Shown in pieces: positions 16,242 to 24,704 of a stretch of DNA of 64,000 bases; within the stretch, counting starts at the first letter, position 1; each line of letters begins with the position of its first letter. The notes beneath the pieces are model-generated. The model ran no database searches. It had not been told where the DNA came from and worked only from the letters and a program-made list of their open reading frames with translations. The stretch spans positions 1-64,000 of the forward strand of contig NZ_JAPKNJ010000005.1 in NCBI RefSeq assembly GCF_026343945.1. The letters are read 5' to 3'. The stretch comes from Kaistia algarum (GTDB taxonomy: Bacteria > Pseudomonadota > Alphaproteobacteria > Rhizobiales > Kaistiaceae). The translations under genes were made by a program, and so were the position numbers.

Positions 16242-17267
16242 TCAGCGCCAGCCAAGCGCCGGCGCAACGTGCTTCAGGATCGCCTCGATGACATGGGCGT
16301 TGTACTCGACGCCGAGCTGGTTCGGGACGGTCAGCAACAGCGTATCGGCCTCGGCGATCGCCTCGTCGCCTTTCAATTCCTCGATGAGTTGATCGGGCTC
16401 GGCGGCATAGGAACGGCCGAAGACCGCCCTTGTATCGGCTTCGATGAAGCCGAACTTGTCCTCGTCCGGCCGGCCGCCGAAATAGGCTCGGTCGCGATCA
16501 TCGATCAGCGCGAAGATGGACCGGCTGACGGAAACGCGCGGCTCGCGCTTGTGGCCGGCCTCCTTCCAGGCGGCCCTGTACGCGCGAATCTGCTTCGCCT
16601 GCTGGATATGGAACGGCTCGCCCGTCTCGTCGAATTTGAGGGTCGAACTCTGCAGGTTCATGCCGAGCTTGGCCGCCCATTGGGCCGTCGCATCGGTGGC
16701 AGCGCCCCACCAGATCCGCTCGCGCAGCCCTTCAGAATGCGGCTCGACGCGCAGCAGGCCGGGCGGATTGGCAAACATCGGCCGTGGATTGGGCTGCGCG
16801 AAGCCCTGTCCGCGCAACACGTCCAGAAAGACTTCGGTGTGGCGACGCGCCATGTCGGCATCGCTCTGCCCCTCGGGCGGCGCGTAGCCGAAATGACGCC
16901 AGCCGTCGATCACCTGCTCGGGCGATCCGCGGCTGATGCCGAGTTGCAGCCGACCTCCGGCAATGAGATCCGCCGATCCGGCGTCCTCGGCCATATAGAG
17001 CGGGTTCTCATAGCGCATATCGATGACGGCTGTGCCGAGCTCGATCCGGCTGGTCTTCGCTGCGGCGGCAGCAAGCAGCGGGAACGGCGAAGCGAGCTGG
17101 CGGGCAAAATGATGTACGCGAAAATAGGCGCCATCCGCGCCGAGTTCCTCGGCGGCAACGGCGAGGTCGATCGACTGCAGCAGCGCATCGGCGGCCGAAC
17201 GCGTCTGCGAATGCGGCGACGGCGACCAGTGGCCGAAAGAGAGAAATCCGATCTTCTTCAAAGCCAT
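16242..17267 (-). CDS. LLM-class flavin-dependent oxidoreductase (luciferase-like)
   Basis: This 341-aa protein belongs to the bacterial luciferase-like family, TIM barrels using reduced FMN or F420. Recognisable stretches are ELGADGAYFRVHHFA, IELGTAVIDMRYENPLYMAED, GRLQLGISRGSPEQV and the C-terminal ADTLLLTVPNQLGVEYN. The length is typical for single-subunit LLM monooxygenases. The substrate cannot be inferred. It starts with ATG at 17267 just after GGCGAT, with no strong ribosome binding site. A DoxX gene follows 79 bp downstream on the same strand. Confidence 0.82.
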   Translation of the reverse strand: MALKKIGFLSFGHWSPSPHSQTRSAADALLQSIDLAVAAEELGADGAYFRVHHFARQLASPFPLLAAAAAKTSRIELGTAVIDMRYENPLYMAEDAGSADLIAGGRLQLGISRGSPEQVIDGWRHFGYAPPEGQSDADMARRHTEVFLDVLRGQGFAQPNPRPMFANPPGLLRVEPHSEGLRERIWWGAATDATAQWAAKLGMNLQSSTLKFDETGEPFHIQQAKQIRAYRAAWKEAGHKREPRVSVSRSIFALIDDRDRAYFGGRPDEDKFGFIEADTRAVFGRSYAAEPDQLIEELKGDEAIAEADTLLLTVPNQLGVEYNAHVIEAILKHVAPALGWR

Positions 17268-17622
17268 AATCGCCCCGGCGCCCTGGAGGGAAGGAAAGCA
17301 GCAAGGCCGAAGCGAGGGGAGCTCTCGGCCAAGGCGTAGTTAAGGTCGGGGGCCGGAAGCGGCAAGGCTGAGGAGCGGTGAACAGTCTGGGCACAGAATC
17401 ACGCCACCGGCAAACCCGGGAGACAGAAGAACCGCTGCCGGCTAGCTGCTGCGCATGAACGCCATGCCCGCGCAACCAGGTTGGCAAAGAGGATACGGAG
17501 CCTTGGGAAGTTTCCGGGCCGAAATCGGTCAAGCGATTGAAGAGATGCTGCGCCGGAGCAGGCAAGGCCGGGCACTCGCAGGCAATTACTTCCGAAGCAC
17601 AGTTCCTGTCGGGTGACTTCCG
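17268..17622. other. Intergenic region, 355 bp, no gene seen
   Basis: Between the start of the flavin oxidoreductase and the stop of the SDR gene, both on the minus strand, I see no coding region with family similarity, no RNA gene and no terminator with a U-run. It presumably holds the promoter of the oxidoreductase and the 3' end of the SDR transcript. Confidence 0.5.
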
Positions 17623-18426
17623 TCAGACCGTCGGGATTGTCCCGCCGTCAATGACATACTCCGCGCCATGGATCGACGCCGCGCGATCCGACGCCAGAAA
17701 CGCCACCAGTTCCGCGACCTCTTCCGGCCATGCAGGCCTGCCGATCGGAATGCCTCCGAGCGCCTCCATGACGCCCTGCCGTGCCGCTTCTTCGTCCGTG
17801 CGGCCACTTTCCGCGAGTCGCTGGATCATGCGGTCCGCGGCAGAGGTCATGATCCAGCCCGGCGACACCGTGTTCACGCGCACGCCCTTCGGGCCGACCT
17901 CCTTCGACAGCGACTTGCTGTAGCTGGCGAGCGCGGCCTTGGCCGCCGCATAAGGGATGGTGGATTCGTAGAGTGGCAATCGGCGCTGGATCGACGCCAC
18001 ATGAATGACGACGCCCGCCCCCTCCTCGATCATCCTGGGCACGAGCAGGCGGTCGAGCCGAACAGCGGCCAGCAGGTTCAGGTTCAAGTTTGCCTGCCAG
18101 AACTCCTCGGTTGCGGCCATAAACCCGCCACCCGGCGTGCTCGACCCGCCCAGACAATGCACAAGGATGTCCACGCCGCCGAACCGGTCGACGATGTTCT
18201 CTGCCAAAGCCTCGACACCCGCCGGCGTGGCAAGATCGGCCTGGACGAAAAGACAATCTCCAAGGTCCTCGGCTGGTTCGTTCCTGGCACTCGTTGCGGT
18301 TCGCGCCCCAGCCGCCTGGAAACGGCGCAAAATTGCCTCGCCCGCGCCTTGCGTTCCGCCCGTGACGAGAACGCGCCTGTTGGCGAATTCTGTCGGATCA
18401 GCCTTAAACTTCACGGGGACCGTCAT
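17623..18426 (-). CDS. SDR family oxidoreductase
   Basis: This 267-aa short-chain dehydrogenase/reductase has VLVTGGTQGAGEAIL (the TGxxxGxG cofactor motif), VHCLGGS in place of the usual NAG, VIHVASIQ and YAAAKAALASYSKSL with the YxxxK catalytic pair. VNTVSPGWIMT and the C-terminal VIDGGTIPTV complete the fold. An adaptive role is suggested by the overlap (ATGA) with the upstream NTF2-like gene and by the divergent HxlR regulator; the three form a unit that probably handles a reactive or xenobiotic compound. The substrate is not known. Confidence 0.88.
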   Translation of the reverse strand: MTVPVKFKADPTEFANRRVLVTGGTQGAGEAILRRFQAAGARTATSARNEPAEDLGDCLFVQADLATPAGVEALAENIVDRFGGVDILVHCLGGSSTPGGGFMAATEEFWQANLNLNLLAAVRLDRLLVPRMIEEGAGVVIHVASIQRRLPLYESTIPYAAAKAALASYSKSLSKEVGPKGVRVNTVSPGWIMTSAADRMIQRLAESGRTDEEAARQGVMEALGGIPIGRPAWPEEVAELVAFLASDRAASIHGAEYVIDGGTIPTV

Positions 18427-18752
18427 GGCTCGATCTCCAGGCGGACTATCTGGTCATCCTTGATGGTGAAGTTGAACCGCAGAGGGATCGGGCTTCCGGG
18501 GAAGGTTCCAGACACCTCGGCAATCACCTCAATACCGCTTTGGCTTGAGGCCGCGCTCCTTGCATCCGCATGATCGTCATACTGGGCGGCCGTCTCCTCA
18601 AGCCACGCCCGGATGGCGGCCGGCCCCACATGGTCGCGGCTTTCGTCCTTCACGACTGCGGATTGGGAAAAGCCGGACACAGCGACGGTAAAATCTCTCG
18701 CGTTCTTGCCGGAGAAGTAGTTCTGGACGGGGGGTGGAAGATTTGCCGGCAT
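18423..18752 (-). CDS. NTF2-like (SnoaL-type) small protein
   Basis: I place the start at 18752, giving a 109-aa protein beginning MPANLPPPVQNYFSGKNARD. An upstream in-frame ATG at 18857 would add 35 residues with no fold and run across the HxlR promoter. The pattern VQNYFSG...DFTVAVSGFSQSAVVKDESRDHVGPAAIRAWLE matches NTF2/SnoaL-like stress or polyketide-cyclase-type proteins. Its stop overlaps the SDR start. Such proteins bind small molecules in a cone-shaped pocket; the ligand is not visible here. Confidence 0.72.
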   Translation of the reverse strand: MPANLPPPVQNYFSGKNARDFTVAVSGFSQSAVVKDESRDHVGPAAIRAWLEETAAQYDDHADARSAASSQSGIEVIAEVSGTFPGSPIPLRFNFTIKDDQIVRLEIEP

Positions 18753-18839
18753 GCGTCCGTCTCTTCTTTGGTTCGGTTTGACGAGCGAGCCGCGCTGGCG
18801 GCTCTTGTTGCAGAACCAAGGTGGCGATAGGCTGAAAAA

Positions 18840-19235
18840 ATGGCAAGAACAGACCAAAAAGTAGGGTACTTACCGTCAAGTAAGGAACTGTTTCCGACGC
18901 CGAAAACGGCGGCGGACGGCGTGGAGAACGTGCTGCGTATTCTCGAGGGACGCTGGAAGCTGGTGATCCTGTTCCACCTTTTCGGAGGAAAGGTCCTGCG
19001 GTTTTCCGAGCTTGAGCGGGAGATTCCAGCGATCTCCCAGAAAATGCTGATTCAGCAGCTACGCCAGATGGAAAAGGACGGAGTCGTCAGCCGCATCGTT
19101 CATCATCAGGTGCCGCCCAAGGTGGAATATTATCTTACCGAGTGGGGGCAGGCGCTTTGTCCGGCGCTTGACGCTTTGCTCGCCTGGGCAGCCAGCCGTC
19201 CCGACGAACCCCCTGTCGGCCAACGGAGCCCCTGA
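18840..19235 (+). CDS. HxlR family transcriptional regulator
   Basis: This 131-aa winged-helix protein has the HxlR signatures LEGRWKLVILFHLF, RFSELEREIPAISQKMLIQQLRQMEKDG and VPPKVEYYLTEWG. It is divergent from the NTF2-SDR pair, the common arrangement for an HxlR repressor and its target. Many HxlR redox sensors have a Cys near the N-terminus; here the only Cys is at about residue 107, so a different trigger is likely. A CTTAC-N6-GTAAG repeat lies inside the first 45 bases of the gene. The start codon lacks a clear ribosome binding site, so a later start cannot be excluded. Confidence 0.85.
   Translation: MARTDQKVGYLPSSKELFPTPKTAADGVENVLRILEGRWKLVILFHLFGGKVLRFSELEREIPAISQKMLIQQLRQMEKDGVVSRIVHHQVPPKVEYYLTEWGQALCPALDALLAWAASRPDEPPVGQRSP
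18869..18884. promoter_or_regulatory. Candidate HxlR operator CTTAC-N6-GTAAG
   Basis: CTTACCGTCAAGTAAG is a palindrome with 5-bp arms and a 6-bp centre, of the kind bound by HxlR-type winged helices. It lies 29-44 nt downstream of the annotated HxlR start codon and 117 nt upstream of the NTF2 start on the other strand. Position could allow regulation of both genes. Confidence 0.4.
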
Positions 19236-19300
19236 CTCTCGGGCTTTCAGCCTTGCCATTGGCAACAAGAGATATCGATGTGGAAGCGATATTGGAGAAA

Positions 19301-19377
19301 TGGCGCGCCCGAAGAGATTCGAACTCCTGACCCCCAGATTCGTAGTCTGGTGCTCTATCCAGCTGAGCTACGGGCGC
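19301..19377 (-). tRNA. tRNA-Arg, anticodon ACG
   Basis: The minus strand folds as a complete 77-nt tRNA. The acceptor stem is GCGCCCG/CGGGCGC and a GCTCAGCTGGATAGAGC D-arm follows. The anticodon stem CCAGA/TCTGG encloses CTACGAA with anticodon ACG, and the T-arm contains GGTTCGAATC-like GAGTTCGAATCTC. The 3' CCA is encoded. ACG is the wobble-edited arginine anticodon reading CGN codons. No integrase or attachment-site duplication is visible beside it. Confidence 0.95.
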
Positions 19378-19521
19378 CTGCCTTTTCGGCGTTCGTTTGG
19401 CGGGGTTTGGACCGCGTTAGAACGCTGCCGGCCGCTCTTTCGGGCGACGGCGGCGTATAGCTAGCCGCTCATCCAACCGATTGCAAGCGCGGAAATTCCG
19501 GGCTGCCTGGCGGTGGAAAAC

Positions 19522-21021
19522 TCAGCTGGCTTGAGCCCGCGCATGCCTCGCGCGGTCGAGGGCGACCGGACGATCGGGAATCGATATCTCGAAGACGGCG
19601 CCGGGACCCACCATCTCAACGAGCCCGATCTGGCCGCCATGGGCGCGGATGATCTCCGCGGCGATGGCGAGGCCGAGGCCGGTGCCGCCGGGCCTGACGC
19701 CACCCTGGAACGCCTGGAACAGGCTCGCCTTGGCTCGTTCCGGCACGCCGGGACCGGTATCGCGCACGCGCAGGATGGCAACCGTCCCCTGCCGCTCCGC
19801 CTCGATGGCGATGCGGCGGATGATCGCCGGATCGCCATCACCTTCCATCGCCTGCATCGCGTTGCGGCACAGATTGAGCAGCACGCGGAAGAGTTGGTCC
19901 GGGTCGGCATCGATTTCGAAACCGGGCGGCACCTCCACGGCGCAGCCGATCGTCGCGTGCTGATCGAGGCCCAGCACTTCGACAACGTCGCGGGCGACGC
20001 GCGTCAAGGCAACGAGCCGGCGCGCCGGCTCGCGCTCGCGCGCCCGGCCATAGGCGAGCGTTGTCTGGCAATAGTCGATGGCCCGGCCCAGCGTCACGAT
20101 CAGCTTCGGCGCGAATCGCTGCACGGCCGGGTCGGGCAGCGCGGCGATGCGGTCGGAGAAGAGTTGCGCGGCGGCAAGAAGGTTGCGGAGGTCGTGGTTG
20201 ACCTTGGAAACGGCAAGGCCGAGATCGGCGAGATGGCGCTTCTCGGCCAGCATGTCGGAGAGCTGGCTCTGCATGGCGGCCAGATCCGTCTCGGCGACAC
20301 CGATCTCGTCGGCCCGCCCGCTCGGCGCGATGATGCGGCTCTTGTCTTCCGGATCCTCGGCAAAGCGCATGATCGCCGCCGAGAGCTGCCGCATCGGCCG
20401 GACGAAGAGCCGCTGAAGGCTGATGAAGATCGGGATCGCCGCGATGATAGAAATCGCCGCCGAGAGTATCAAGATATTGCCGGCAAAGCGCAGAAGCGCC
20501 GCCCGCAAGGGCCGATCGCTGATGACGAGTTCAAGGCTGGCGCCCTCATGCACCGGACCGAGCACCCTGAGCATTCGCGGCTCGGCGGCGAGGATGGTCT
20601 CAAAGGCGGCGCCGATCGAGTTCAGCGTGTTCGAACTGGCGAGATCGACGATGCCGTCGACCGCCTGTGGCATGTCGGCCGCGGCAAGCAGCCGGGTTGC
20701 CGGGCCCGTATGCAGCACGATCGCGGTCGCGCCGACAGAACGCAGCAATTCGTCCTGCGTCGCCTGCGACACGTCGCGCCAGGCGTCCGAATCGAGCAGC
20801 ACGCTCGCGGCCTGCGCGGTCGCGATACGGTCTTCGAGGAAGCGCAGGCGGAAGGCGGCGATGGAAGGCACAAGGCCGGCGATCCCGGTCGCCATCACGA
20901 AGAGGACGGTCAGGAGGATCAGCTTGACGGAAAGGCTCGGCCCGGTACGCCGGGCGGTGCTATGGATCACCGCCGAGGCCGCCGCGCCCGCGCCGCCGTC
21001 CAATGGTCGGCCCTCGCTCAA
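19522..21021 (-). CDS. Orphan membrane sensor histidine kinase
   Basis: This 499-aa kinase has two membrane helices (about residues 32-54 and 180-205) bracketing a roughly 125-residue periplasmic sensor. A HAMP region (205-255) is followed by an H-box at His276 (VNHDLRN), an N-box (NLCRNAMQAM, Asn387), G1 (DTGPGVP, Asp421) and G2 (GGTGLGLAI). HDLRN in place of HELRN is seen in several proteobacterial kinases. No response regulator gene is adjacent, so its partner lies elsewhere. Downstream on the same strand is tRNA-Arg; upstream it diverges from rpmH. Confidence 0.88.
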   Translation of the reverse strand: MSEGRPLDGGAGAAASAVIHSTARRTGPSLSVKLILLTVLFVMATGIAGLVPSIAAFRLRFLEDRIATAQAASVLLDSDAWRDVSQATQDELLRSVGATAIVLHTGPATRLLAAADMPQAVDGIVDLASSNTLNSIGAAFETILAAEPRMLRVLGPVHEGASLELVISDRPLRAALLRFAGNILILSAAISIIAAIPIFISLQRLFVRPMRQLSAAIMRFAEDPEDKSRIIAPSGRADEIGVAETDLAAMQSQLSDMLAEKRHLADLGLAVSKVNHDLRNLLAAAQLFSDRIAALPDPAVQRFAPKLIVTLGRAIDYCQTTLAYGRAREREPARRLVALTRVARDVVEVLGLDQHATIGCAVEVPPGFEIDADPDQLFRVLLNLCRNAMQAMEGDGDPAIIRRIAIEAERQGTVAILRVRDTGPGVPERAKASLFQAFQGGVRPGGTGLGLAIAAEIIRAHGGQIGLVEMVGPGAVFEISIPDRPVALDRARHARAQAS

Positions 21022-21116
21022 GGCTCGCCCCGCGGTTCGTCGCCTCTATCCGCCCATCATGCCCCGGCAAGGGCGGAATCGTCAAATTTGGCGCGGTTCA
21101 GATGGCCAGAGCCGCG

Positions 21117-21145
21117 TTGACTTGGGCGGAGCCTGTCCGTATAAG
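21117..21145 (+). promoter_or_regulatory. Sigma-70-type promoter for rpmH-rnpA-yidC
   Basis: TTGACT (21117-21122) and TATAAG (21140-21145) are separated by exactly 17 bp, a strong housekeeping promoter. It would give a leader of about 130 nt before rpmH at 21285. The region before it contains the divergent start of the sensor kinase at 21021. Confidence 0.75.
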
Positions 21146-21284
21146 CCGGGCACGACGAGAGCACGCTTTTGCGCATGCTGAGGTCTGCGCATGCATTGGC
21201 ATGTCTGGCCGCGCGCTGGGGTTCGGTTCTCCGACCGTTGAAACCGATAAGAAGATTGAGGGCCGCCCCAGGCGGTGACGACCC

Positions 21285-21419
21285 ATGAAGCGTACTTACC
21301 AGCCAAGCAAGCTCGTTCGCACCCGCCGCCACGGCTTCCGCGCCCGCATGGCGACTGTCGGCGGCCGCAAGGTCATCGCGGCCCGCCGCGCCCAGGGCCG
21401 CAAGAAGCTCACGGCCTGA
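21285..21419 (+). CDS. rpmH: 50S ribosomal protein L34
   Basis: A 44-aa basic protein starting [19 protein letters not shown] and ending AQGRKKLTA is unmistakably L34, a small 50S subunit protein. The context confirms it: rnpA starts 43 nt downstream, followed by yidC, the universal order. It is driven by the 21117-21145 promoter. Confidence 0.98.
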   Translation: MKRTYQPSKLVRTRRHGFRARMATVGGRKVIAARRAQGRKKLTA

Positions 21420-21462
21420 TCCGCCGACGAACGAGGTCGGCCGGCGCCTTGAAAGGCTAGCC

Positions 21463-21963
21463 ATGGATCAAGCGAAGACACCCATGGATTCAAGCGAAGC
21501 CATGGATCGGACCAAGACCATGCAGCGCTTGAAGCAGCGCGCCGAATTTGTCGCCGTCGCCGGCGGAGCCAGGGCTCCCCGGCGCGGCTTTCTCTTGCAG
21601 ATGGGCAAGCAACGCCGCGGCACCGACGCCGCGCGCTTCGGCTTCACCGTCACCAAGAAGACCGGCAATTCCCCCGAGCGCAACCGCATTCGCCGGCGCC
21701 TTCGCGAGGCCGTCCGCCTCGCCGGCGCCGAGCATGCCGAGCCGGGGGCGGATTACGTGCTGGTCGGCCGCCGCGCTGCGCTGTCGCAGCCTTTCGAATC
21801 CCTCCTTGGCGATCTTGTCTCTGGCCTTGCCGCGCTCCGCGGCGGGGCCAATCGGCGTTCGCCTGCCACCCAACGCGACCGGACGGCGCAAGCCGGTGAC
21901 CGGATCGATATCGCCCGCGACCCGGGCTCGAGCGACCCCACCCCCGAGAGTTCCGCCCGATGA
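21463..21963 (+). CDS. rnpA: Ribonuclease P protein component
   Basis: RnpA is the protein subunit that helps RNase P RNA cleave tRNA precursors. The core is MQRLKQRAEFVAVA, RFGFTVTKKTGNSPERNRIRRRLREAVR (the RNR RNA-binding motif) and DYVLVGRR. The 166-aa protein has about 19 extra residues at the front and a hydrophilic tail of about 40 residues. In-frame ATGs at 21484 and 21502 are alternative starts; GAAAGG precedes 21463. The stop overlaps the yidC start (ATGA). Confidence 0.93.
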   Translation: MDQAKTPMDSSEAMDRTKTMQRLKQRAEFVAVAGGARAPRRGFLLQMGKQRRGTDAARFGFTVTKKTGNSPERNRIRRRLREAVRLAGAEHAEPGADYVLVGRRAALSQPFESLLGDLVSGLAALRGGANRRSPATQRDRTAQAGDRIDIARDPGSSDPTPESSAR

Positions 21964-23864
21964 CCGACAATCGCAACCTGATCCTCGCCGTCGTCCTGTC
22001 GATTGCGGTGGTCTTCGGCTGGCAATATTTCATCGCCGGTCCGCAGATGGCGAAAAACAAGCCGGCGACGACGGCCGTGACGCAGTCGGCGACACCGGGC
22101 GCTACCACGGCTGCAGGTGCGCCGGCCGCCGCTGGCACGACCGCAGGCTCGGCTCCCGCGGCCCCCGCCGACGGCACGCTGATGACGCGCGAGGCCGCGA
22201 TCGCCTCGACGCCGCGCGTCGCCATCGAGACGAGGTCGGTCTCGGGTTCGATCAATCTGAAAGGCGGCCGTCTCGACGATCTTCGTCTGAATGATTATCG
22301 CGTCACCGTCGATCCGAGCAGCCCCACCATCATCCTGCTGTCGCCAGCGAGCGCAGCCGACGGCTATTTTGCTGAACTCGGCTGGGTACCACCGGCCGAC
22401 GGCACCAAGGTGCCGGGCGCCGATACGCTCTGGACTGCATCGGCTGACGCCAAGCTGACGTCGACCACGCCGGTCGTGCTGACCTGGGACAATGGTGCTG
22501 GCCTCACCTTTAAGCGTACGATCTCGGTTGATCCGAGCTACATGTTCACGTCGCGCGACGAGGTGTTGAATGCCACCGGCAAGACGGTTGAACTCGCACC
22601 CTATGGCCGTGTCACGCGCCTCGGCGAGCCGGTCGTCGGCGGCTATTACATCCTGCATGAGGGCCTGATCGGCTGGATGGGCGACCAGCACCTCCAGGAG
22701 GTGACCTACAAGAAGCTGCGCGGCGAGCCGCCGCAGAACTTCACCGGCGTCAAAGGCGGCTGGCTGGGCATCACCGACAAGTACTGGGCAACCGCAGTCA
22801 TCCCGCGCGGCGAGGGCGCGGTCGACGTTCAGTTCAAGCATGTCGATGGCGCCGTTCCGCTCTATCAGAGCGATTTCAAGGGCCAGCCGCTGACGATCGC
22901 GGCGGGCGCTACCGGCGCGGTCGAGAACCTCATCTTCGCCGGCGCCAAGCAGGTCTCGATCCTCGACGGCTACCGCGACAATCTCAAGATCGACCGCTTC
23001 GACCTGCTGATCGACTGGGGCTGGTTCTGGTTCTTCACCAAGCCGCTCTTTTACCTGATGGACTATTTCTACAAGTTCTTCGGCAATTTCGGCATCGCAA
23101 TCCTGCTCGTCACGGTCATCGTCAAGGCCGTGTTCTTCCCGCTCGCCAACAAGTCCTACAAGTCGATGAGCGCGATGAAGAAGGTGCAGCCCGAAATGGC
23201 GGCCCTGCGCGAGCGCTTTGCCGACGACAAGGTGAAGCAGCAGCAGGAGCTGATGGCGCTCTACAAGCGCGAGAAGATCAACCCGCTCGCCGGCTGCTGG
23301 CCGGTGGCGATCCAGATCCCGGTTTTCTTCTCGCTCTACAAGGTGATCTTCATCACCATCGAGATGCGCCACGCGCCGTTCTTCGGCTGGATTCACGACC
23401 TTTCGGCGCCCGATCCGACCAACCTCTTCACGCTGTTCGGCCTGATCCCCTGGTCGCCGCCGCATCTCCTGATGATCGGAATCTGGCCGCTGATCATGGG
23501 CGTCACCATGTGGGTGCAGATGCGCCTCAATCCGGCGCCCGCCGATCCGGCGCAGCAGGTCATCTTCAACTGGATGCCGGTGATCTTCACCTTCATGCTC
23601 GGCTCGTTCCCGGCCGGCCTGGTGATCTACTGGTCGTGGAACAACACGCTTTCGGTCACCCAGCAATATGTGATCATGCGTCGTCAGGGCGTCGACGTGA
23701 ACCTCATTGGCAACATCCTGTCGAGTTTCAAGAAGAAGCCGAAGGACGGTGAGCCGGCTCCGGCGGCGAAATTGCCGGCGGCGGCCAACGCCAATCCGAA
23801 GCCATCGGCCAAGCCGCCGACGAAGCCAGGGACGAAGTCGACCCCGCCCAAGGCCAAGAGCTGA
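21960..23864 (+). CDS. yidC: Membrane protein insertase YidC
   Basis: YidC inserts and folds inner-membrane proteins, alone or with SecYEG. The 634-aa protein begins with a membrane anchor (LILAVVLSIAVVFGWQYFIAG) and an Ala/Thr/Pro-rich linker. A large periplasmic beta domain follows, then the conserved C-terminal core: FGIAILLVTVIVKAVFFPLANKSYKSMSAMKK, INPLAGCWPVAIQIPVFFSLYKV and the last helices ending near QQYVIMRRQG. The C-terminal tail is Lys/Pro/Ala-rich and likely contacts the ribosome. Its stop lies in the first copy of a 16-bp tandem repeat. Confidence 0.96.
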   Translation: MTDNRNLILAVVLSIAVVFGWQYFIAGPQMAKNKPATTAVTQSATPGATTAAGAPAAAGTTAGSAPAAPADGTLMTREAAIASTPRVAIETRSVSGSINLKGGRLDDLRLNDYRVTVDPSSPTIILLSPASAADGYFAELGWVPPADGTKVPGADTLWTASADAKLTSTTPVVLTWDNGAGLTFKRTISVDPSYMFTSRDEVLNATGKTVELAPYGRVTRLGEPVVGGYYILHEGLIGWMGDQHLQEVTYKKLRGEPPQNFTGVKGGWLGITDKYWATAVIPRGEGAVDVQFKHVDGAVPLYQSDFKGQPLTIAAGATGAVENLIFAGAKQVSILDGYRDNLKIDRFDLLIDWGWFWFFTKPLFYLMDYFYKFFGNFGIAILLVTVIVKAVFFPLANKSYKSMSAMKKVQPEMAALRERFADDKVKQQQELMALYKREKINPLAGCWPVAIQIPVFFSLYKVIFITIEMRHAPFFGWIHDLSAPDPTNLFTLFGLIPWSPPHLLMIGIWPLIMGVTMWVQMRLNPAPADPAQQVIFNWMPVIFTFMLGSFPAGLVIYWSWNNTLSVTQQYVIMRRQGVDVNLIGNILSSFKKKPKDGEPAPAAKLPAAANANPKPSAKPPTKPGTKSTPPKAKS

Positions 23865-23907
23865 CCAAGACGCTGTCTGACCAAGCCTTGGTCTGACCAA
23901 GCCCTGG
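23860..23907. repeat. Three tandem 16-bp repeats between yidC and engB
   Basis: Units at 23860-23875, 23876-23891 and 23892-23907 share the core CTGACCAAG. The second and third differ by one base. The second unit and the following bases form a perfect 15-bp palindrome (GACCAAGCCTTGGTC, 23879-23893). The first copy contains the yidC stop codon. The array could be a slippage expansion or a short hairpin-forming terminator or processing site. Confidence 0.85.
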
Positions 23908-23969
23908 TCCGGCGAGGCCGCATGACGACAAGGCTGCGAGCCCAGAAGGCCCGCAGCACGGAGAACCCG

Positions 23970-24611
23970 ATGCCCGAGATTACGCAGGAAGAGCTCGACC
24001 GGATCGAGGCCGGCCGCCTCTTTTTCGCAAGGCCATGGCGCTTTGTGCTGAGCGCCCCCACGGTCGAGGCACTGCCGCCGATCGGCGACGCCGAAGTCGC
24101 CTTTGCCGGCCGATCCAATGTCGGCAAGTCGTCGCTGATCAACGCGCTCACCGGCCGCAGCGGCCTGGCGCGGACGTCGAACACGCCGGGACGCACCCAG
24201 GAACTGAACTTCTTCACGGCCGATAGCGGCCTCTGGATCGTCGACATGCCGGGCTATGGCTATGCCGAGGCGCCGAAGAAGCTGGTTGAAGCATGGAACA
24301 AGCTGATCCGCGCCTATCTGCGCGGCCGCGTCAGCCTGCGCCGCGTCTATGTGCTGATCGATTCTCGCCATGGCCTCAAAGCCAACGACCTCGAGACTCT
24401 GAACCTGCTCGACGAGACGGCCGTTTCCTACCAGATCGTTCTGACCAAGGTCGATAAGCTGCGGACCGGCGAGATCGACAAGGTCCAGGCCGATACGATC
24501 GCCAAGATCGCCCGCCGCCCGGCCGCCCATCCGGTGACGCTCGCCACCTCCTCCGAGACCGGAGAGGGCATGGACCTGCTGAAGGCCGAGATCGTCGCGC
24601 TGGCGGGCTAG
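23970..24611 (+). CDS. engB: Ribosome biogenesis GTPase EngB (YsxC/YihA)
   Basis: EngB is a small essential GTPase needed for late large-subunit assembly. The product has G1 [13 protein letters not shown]3 [10 protein letters not shown] and G4 LTKVDK, the TrmE-Era-EngA-YihA subgroup layout. I choose ATG 23970 (213 aa) because GGAG at 23960-23963 lies 6 nt upstream. An ATG at 23922 would add 16 residues that do not match the family. It follows yidC as in many Hyphomicrobiales. Confidence 0.94.
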   Translation: MPEITQEELDRIEAGRLFFARPWRFVLSAPTVEALPPIGDAEVAFAGRSNVGKSSLINALTGRSGLARTSNTPGRTQELNFFTADSGLWIVDMPGYGYAEAPKKLVEAWNKLIRAYLRGRVSLRRVYVLIDSRHGLKANDLETLNLLDETAVSYQIVLTKVDKLRTGEIDKVQADTIAKIARRPAAHPVTLATSSETGEGMDLLKAEIVALAG

Positions 24612-24651
24612 CGCCCGGCTTCCTCGCCGCTTGAAGACCTCGTCGTCGTCA

Positions 24652-24680
24652 TTGTTCCGCCATGCGAGACTCGTTATAGA
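24652..24680 (+). promoter_or_regulatory. Candidate argB promoter
   Basis: TTGTTC (24652-24657) and TATAGA (24675-24680) are 17 bp apart, in the 93-bp gap before argB. The match is moderate and unsupported by other evidence. Confidence 0.4.
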
Positions 24681-24704
24681 GCCCTGCCCTATCGGAGACG
24701 CTCC

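Noticed and set aside
19301..19377. tRNA-Arg as an integration site for a genomic island
   Set aside because: No integrase, direct repeat of the tRNA 3' end or mobile genes are visible on either side.
73..21419. Chromosome origin, suggested by a DnaA box plus rpmH-rnpA
   Set aside because: There is only one box, no dnaA, dnaN or gidA/parAB genes, and rpmH-rnpA in this group is not tied to the origin.
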